A DNA stretch of 64,000 bases, taken from contig NZ_OLMK01000034.1 of NCBI RefSeq assembly GCF_900290235.1, positions 229,977-293,976 on the forward strand, in the 5' to 3' direction. A model generated the notes under the pieces. It was not told where the DNA came from. It saw nothing but the letters and a program-made list of their open reading frames with translations, and searched no databases. Positions 61,273 to 64,000 of the stretch are shown here, in pieces. The stretch's first letter is position 1; each line of letters begins with the position of its first letter. Origin of the DNA: Streptomyces sp. MA5143a (GTDB lineage: Bacteria > Actinomycetota > Actinomycetes > Streptomycetales > Streptomycetaceae). The translations under genes and the position numbers were made by a program.

Positions 61273-62666
61273 GCGGTCCGCTCCAGGGCCGGTGTCAGGG
61301 ACGCCTGGTGGGCCTGCCAGAGCACGACCACCGCGAGGACTCCCCCGCACACCGCCAGGGCGAGTTGCTCGGTGTCCGGCGGGTTGCCGCTCGGCAGGAC
61401 GGCCAGCGCGAGCACCCCGGTGGCGGCCACGAGCCTGTGCCGCGCCGAGCTGTTCCGGGCCGCCGAGGCGATGAGGAACAGCCCCCACAGCGCGTACCAG
61501 GGACGTATCGCCGGGCCCAGCACGGCCACCGCGGCGAGGCTGAGGCCGAGCGCGTGGACCGGGCCCGGTCGCAGACGGAGCCAGATGAAGAGGACGACGG
61601 CGAGCGTCACCACGAGTCCCGCGGCGCGCCAGGCCGGGAGCGCGAACGGCGCCAGGTCGCTGCCGAGTCCGCGCAGCAGGTTCGTGGTGGCGCGGCCGAG
61701 GAGGGTGGTGGGCGACCAGTTGTGCGGGGAGACCGGGGTGCGCAGGGCGGCGATCCAGCCGTATCCCGTGCCGGTGAGGGCGGTGACGCCCGCGGTGGTG
61801 GCCGCGGCGACGGCGACCGTCGTGACGGTCGTCCGCACCCAGCCGGTACGGCCCCGCATCACGACCACCGCGAGCAGCCCGAGCGCGGCGGGTGCCTTGA
61901 CCAGCGCGGCGAGGGTGACGAGGACGACGCCGAGGGCGTAGCCGCGGCCCCGCGCGGCCACCAGGCCGACGCCGAGCAGGCCGAGCATCATGGCGTCGTT
62001 GTGCGCGCCGGCCACCAGATGGAGCAGGACGAGGGGGTTGAGGGCGCCGAGCCAGAGGGCGACGGCCGGATCGCCGCCGTGGTGCCGGGCCAGCCGGGGC
62101 AGCGCCACCGCCATCAGGGCCACACCGAGCAGCGCCACCACCCGCATACCGATCAGACCCTCCGGAATCCGCCCCTCCGTCAGGGCGGACAGCGCGGAGG
62201 CCACGGCGAGGAAGACCGGACCGTACGGGGCGGCCGTGTGCCGCCACACCGGGGCGACCTCGTCGGCGAGGGGTCCGCCGAGCCGTGCGGGGCCGTGGGC
62301 GTAGACGTCCATGTGGGCGTCGACCATGGCGCCCTGCGCGAGGTAGCTGTACACGTCCCGGCTGAACAGGGGCGGGGCCAGCAGCAGAGGGGCCGACCAG
62401 ACCAGCAGAACGACCAGCAGGGCCCGGGGGGTGGGTGGTTCGGGGCCCCGGACGACCTTCCCCAGCAGGGCCCAGGCGGCGATCAGCAGGACGACCCCGA
62501 AGTACACGCAGACCAGGCCGAGCGCGCCGCGTCCGGAGGCCGGTGACAGCAGGTCGCGCACGGGCAGGGCGCCGGCGGTCTCGCCGCCCAGGGCGAGGAA
62601 GGCGGTGCCGGCCAGGCCCAGGGCCTGGCAGCGGCGGAGATCGACGGGGAAAGCGATGGCCAACAC
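61269..62666 (-). CDS. MptA/MptB-like alpha-1,6-mannosyltransferase (GT-C)
   Basis: 465 residues, about twelve membrane spans. The first external loop SRDVYSYLAQGAMVDAHMDV with the acidic metal-binding residue, APYGPVFLAVASAL and LVAGAHNDAMMLGLLGVGL are typical of mycobacterial MptB and actinobacterial relatives. These elongate a lipid-linked mannan using polyprenyl-phosphomannose. GTG 62666 has no strong ribosome site, so the start may lie slightly elsewhere. It is coupled to the GT87-like gene downstream; both act at the membrane. Confidence 0.9.
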   Translation of the reverse strand: MLAIAFPVDLRRCQALGLAGTAFLALGGETAGALPVRDLLSPASGRGALGLVCVYFGVVLLIAAWALLGKVVRGPEPPTPRALLVVLLVWSAPLLLAPPLFSRDVYSYLAQGAMVDAHMDVYAHGPARLGGPLADEVAPVWRHTAAPYGPVFLAVASALSALTEGRIPEGLIGMRVVALLGVALMAVALPRLARHHGGDPAVALWLGALNPLVLLHLVAGAHNDAMMLGLLGVGLVAARGRGYALGVVLVTLAALVKAPAALGLLAVVVMRGRTGWVRTTVTTVAVAAATTAGVTALTGTGYGWIAALRTPVSPHNWSPTTLLGRATTNLLRGLGSDLAPFALPAWRAAGLVVTLAVVLFIWLRLRPGPVHALGLSLAAVAVLGPAIRPWYALWGLFLIASAARNSSARHRLVAATGVLALAVLPSGNPPDTEQLALAVCGGVLAVVVLWQAHQASLTPALERTA

Positions 62667-62796
62667 TCGGTCAGCGTGTCAACGCCGGGTGGCGTCGAGG
62701 CGACGCCCTGTCTGCGGGACGGGGACCGCGATGCGACCGGCGGGTGATCTACGCGGACGCGACCGGGTGGTGCGCCGGGCGGCGTGACCGGACTGC

Positions 62797-63735
62797 TCAG
62801 AAGACGGACAGGCCCGTCAGTGTCGTGAAGCGGTCCAGGGCCGCGACGCCCGCGACCGAGTTGCCCCGCTCGTCCAGGCCCGGGCTCCACACGCACAGGG
62901 TGCAGCGGCCCGGTACGACGGCGATGATGCCGCCGCCCACGCCGCTCTTGCCGGGCAGGCCGACGCGGTAGGCGAAGTCGCCCGCGGCGTCGTACGTGCC
63001 GCAGGTGAGCATGATCGCGTTGATCTGCTTGGCCTGGCTGCGGGTGAGCAGACGGGTGCCGTCGGCCCGGACGCCGTGCCGGGCGAGGAAGGTCGTGGCG
63101 AGGGCGAGGTCGGCGCAGGAGGCGGTGAGGGAGCACTGACGGAAGTACTGGTCGAGGAGGACCGGTACGGGGTTGTCGATGTTGCCGTACGACGCCATGA
63201 AATGGCCGAGCGCCGCGTTGCGGTCGCCGTGCGCGGACTCGGAGGCGGCGATCTCCGGATCGAAGTCCAGCTCCGGGTTGCCGCTCTCCGCGCGGAGGAA
63301 GGCGAGCAGCTCGCCGGCGGCGTCGCCGGTGCGGCTGAGGAGGCGGTCGGTGACGACGAGGGCACCCGCGTTGATGAACGGGTTGCGGGGGATGCCGTTC
63401 TCGTACTCCAGCTGCACCAGGGAGTTGAAGGGGTTGCCGGACGGCTCGCGGCCGACGTGTTCCCAGAGGGTGTCGCCCTCACGGGCCAGGTCCAGGGCGA
63501 GGGTGAAGACCTTGGTGATGGACTGCGTGGAGAACGGCTCCCGCCAGTCCCCCACGCCGTACACCGTGCCGTCGAGTTCCGCGACGGCCATGCCGAAGCG
63601 GCGCGGATCGCGGGCCGCGAGCGCCGGGATGTAGTCGGCGGGGCGGCCACGGCCCGGGGTCCGCTCGATCTCCTCGGCGATGCGCTCCAGGACCGGCTGG
63701 AAGGTGAGGGACGACGTCGTTGTCATGATCACCAT
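62797..63735 (-). CDS. glsA: Glutaminase
   Basis: 312 residues of the serine-dependent beta-lactamase-fold glutaminase. The nucleophile is S72 in STQSITKVFTLAL with K75. GREPSGNPFNSLVQLEY and NPFINAGALVVTD follow. The later SYGNIDNPVPVLLDQYF and LPGKSGVGGGIIAVVPG are family signatures. It converts glutamine to glutamate and ammonia. AAAGGAGG lies just upstream. ATG 63735 (used), GTG 63732 and ATG 63726 are all possible starts, GTG having the best spacing. Confidence 0.95.
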   Translation of the reverse strand: MVIMTTTSSLTFQPVLERIAEEIERTPGRGRPADYIPALAARDPRRFGMAVAELDGTVYGVGDWREPFSTQSITKVFTLALDLAREGDTLWEHVGREPSGNPFNSLVQLEYENGIPRNPFINAGALVVTDRLLSRTGDAAGELLAFLRAESGNPELDFDPEIAASESAHGDRNAALGHFMASYGNIDNPVPVLLDQYFRQCSLTASCADLALATTFLARHGVRADGTRLLTRSQAKQINAIMLTCGTYDAAGDFAYRVGLPGKSGVGGGIIAVVPGRCTLCVWSPGLDERGNSVAGVAALDRFTTLTGLSVF

Positions 63736-63796
63736 TGTGCCTCCTTTGTACCGGTCCCGGAGCATAGACCCAGGTCAGGGCCGATTCCGCACGGGG

Positions 63797-64000
63797 TCAG
63801 GAGCGGAGGGCTCCACTGCCCGCGAGGACCTCGGGCCGCAGCAGCTGCTGGAGCCGCTCGGCGGGCAACAGGCCCTTCTCCAGCACGAGTTCGGCGACGC
63901 CGCGGCCGGTGGCGAGGGCCTCCTTGGCGATGTCGGTGGCCGCCGTGTACCCGATGTGCGGGTTGAGGGCGGTGACCAGGCCGATGGAGTTCTCCACCGC
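63797..64000 (-). CDS. aspA: Aspartate ammonia-lyase, C-terminal part (runs off window)
   Basis: Only the last 67 codons are visible; the start lies beyond base 64000. VENSIGLVTALNPHIGYTAA, then DIAKEALATGRGVAELVLEK, then LLPAERLQQLLRPE, matches the C-terminus of aspartase (the fumarase/aspartase superfamily tail helix). Fumarase C has a different ending, so aspartase is favoured. It lies upstream of glutaminase on the same strand, 61 bases apart, which would make a small amino-acid nitrogen-release unit. Confidence 0.88.
   Translation of the reverse strand, partial: AVENSIGLVTALNPHIGYTAATDIAKEALATGRGVAELVLEKGLLPAERLQQLLRPEVLAGSGALRS

Noticed and set aside
59977..62247. A 756-residue reading of the GT87-like gene
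   Set aside because: The first 325 residues are arginine-rich shadow of the MptB-like gene; the GTGA overlap at 61272 marks the real start.

Overview
The window is high-GC actinobacterial DNA, almost certainly from a Streptomyces. The supporting signs are dense GC-rich coding on both strands, many GTG starts, twin-arginine-exported enzymes, ECF sigma/anti-sigma and SpoIIE-phosphatase regulators, a DhaKLM kinase, a short Rho paralogue and secreted hydrolases carrying ricin-type CBM13 modules. No rRNA, tRNA or CRISPR array was seen.

Region 1 (1-8289, minus strand) is the end of a natural-product cluster that continues past the left edge. An FAD oxidoreductase, a Rieske oxygenase and a hybrid NRPS-PKS lie in one direction. 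The NRPS-PKS reads formyltransferase, condensation-like remnant, adenylation, carrier protein, ketosynthase. Its adenylation pocket reads D-I-L-Q-L-G-L-I-W, the glycine code. This suggests an N-formylglycine-primed polyketide, the logic used for oxazole ends of inthomycin/oxazolomycin/conglobatin-type compounds.

Region 2 (8290-24039) is a regulatory and stress region with visible decay. It holds a cupredoxin lipoprotein divergent from an ECF sigma/anti-sigma pair, transaldolase, a GH15 glucanase with a 44-bp perfect palindrome near its 5' end, a MarR regulator with a large twin operator facing an FMN reductase, an exported amidohydrolase, a SnoaL/VOC pair and a PAS-GAF-SpoIIE-ATPase phosphatase. 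Truncated or frameshifted relics of a universal stress protein, a zinc alcohol dehydrogenase and a second SpoIIE phosphatase sit among them.

Region 3 (24066-36828) is an island of exported carbohydrate-active enzymes: an SGNH esterase, a GH59 galactocerebrosidase-like enzyme, a clan GH-A glycosidase, a GH29 alpha-L-fucosidase and a GH95-like enzyme. Every one carries a CBM13/ricin-type module, and no transporter or regulator lies among them. They probably strip fucose, galactose and acetyl groups from a complex glycan outside the cell.

Region 4 (37229-64000) is mixed: dhaKLM, a GH75 chitosanase, a fibronectin-III lipoprotein, a fadH-padR operon with a 20-bp perfect palindrome, a PrmC-like methyltransferase, a GNAT protein, a molybdopterin oxidoreductase with its flavin reductase, a CE7 esterase, a beta-lactamase-fold hydrolase, a GH13 glucosidase next to a foldback MITE-like element, an LTA-synthase-like protein, a short Rho, a D,D-carboxypeptidase overlapping two GT-C mannosyltransferases tail to tail, glutaminase, and the C-terminus of aspartase at the right edge.
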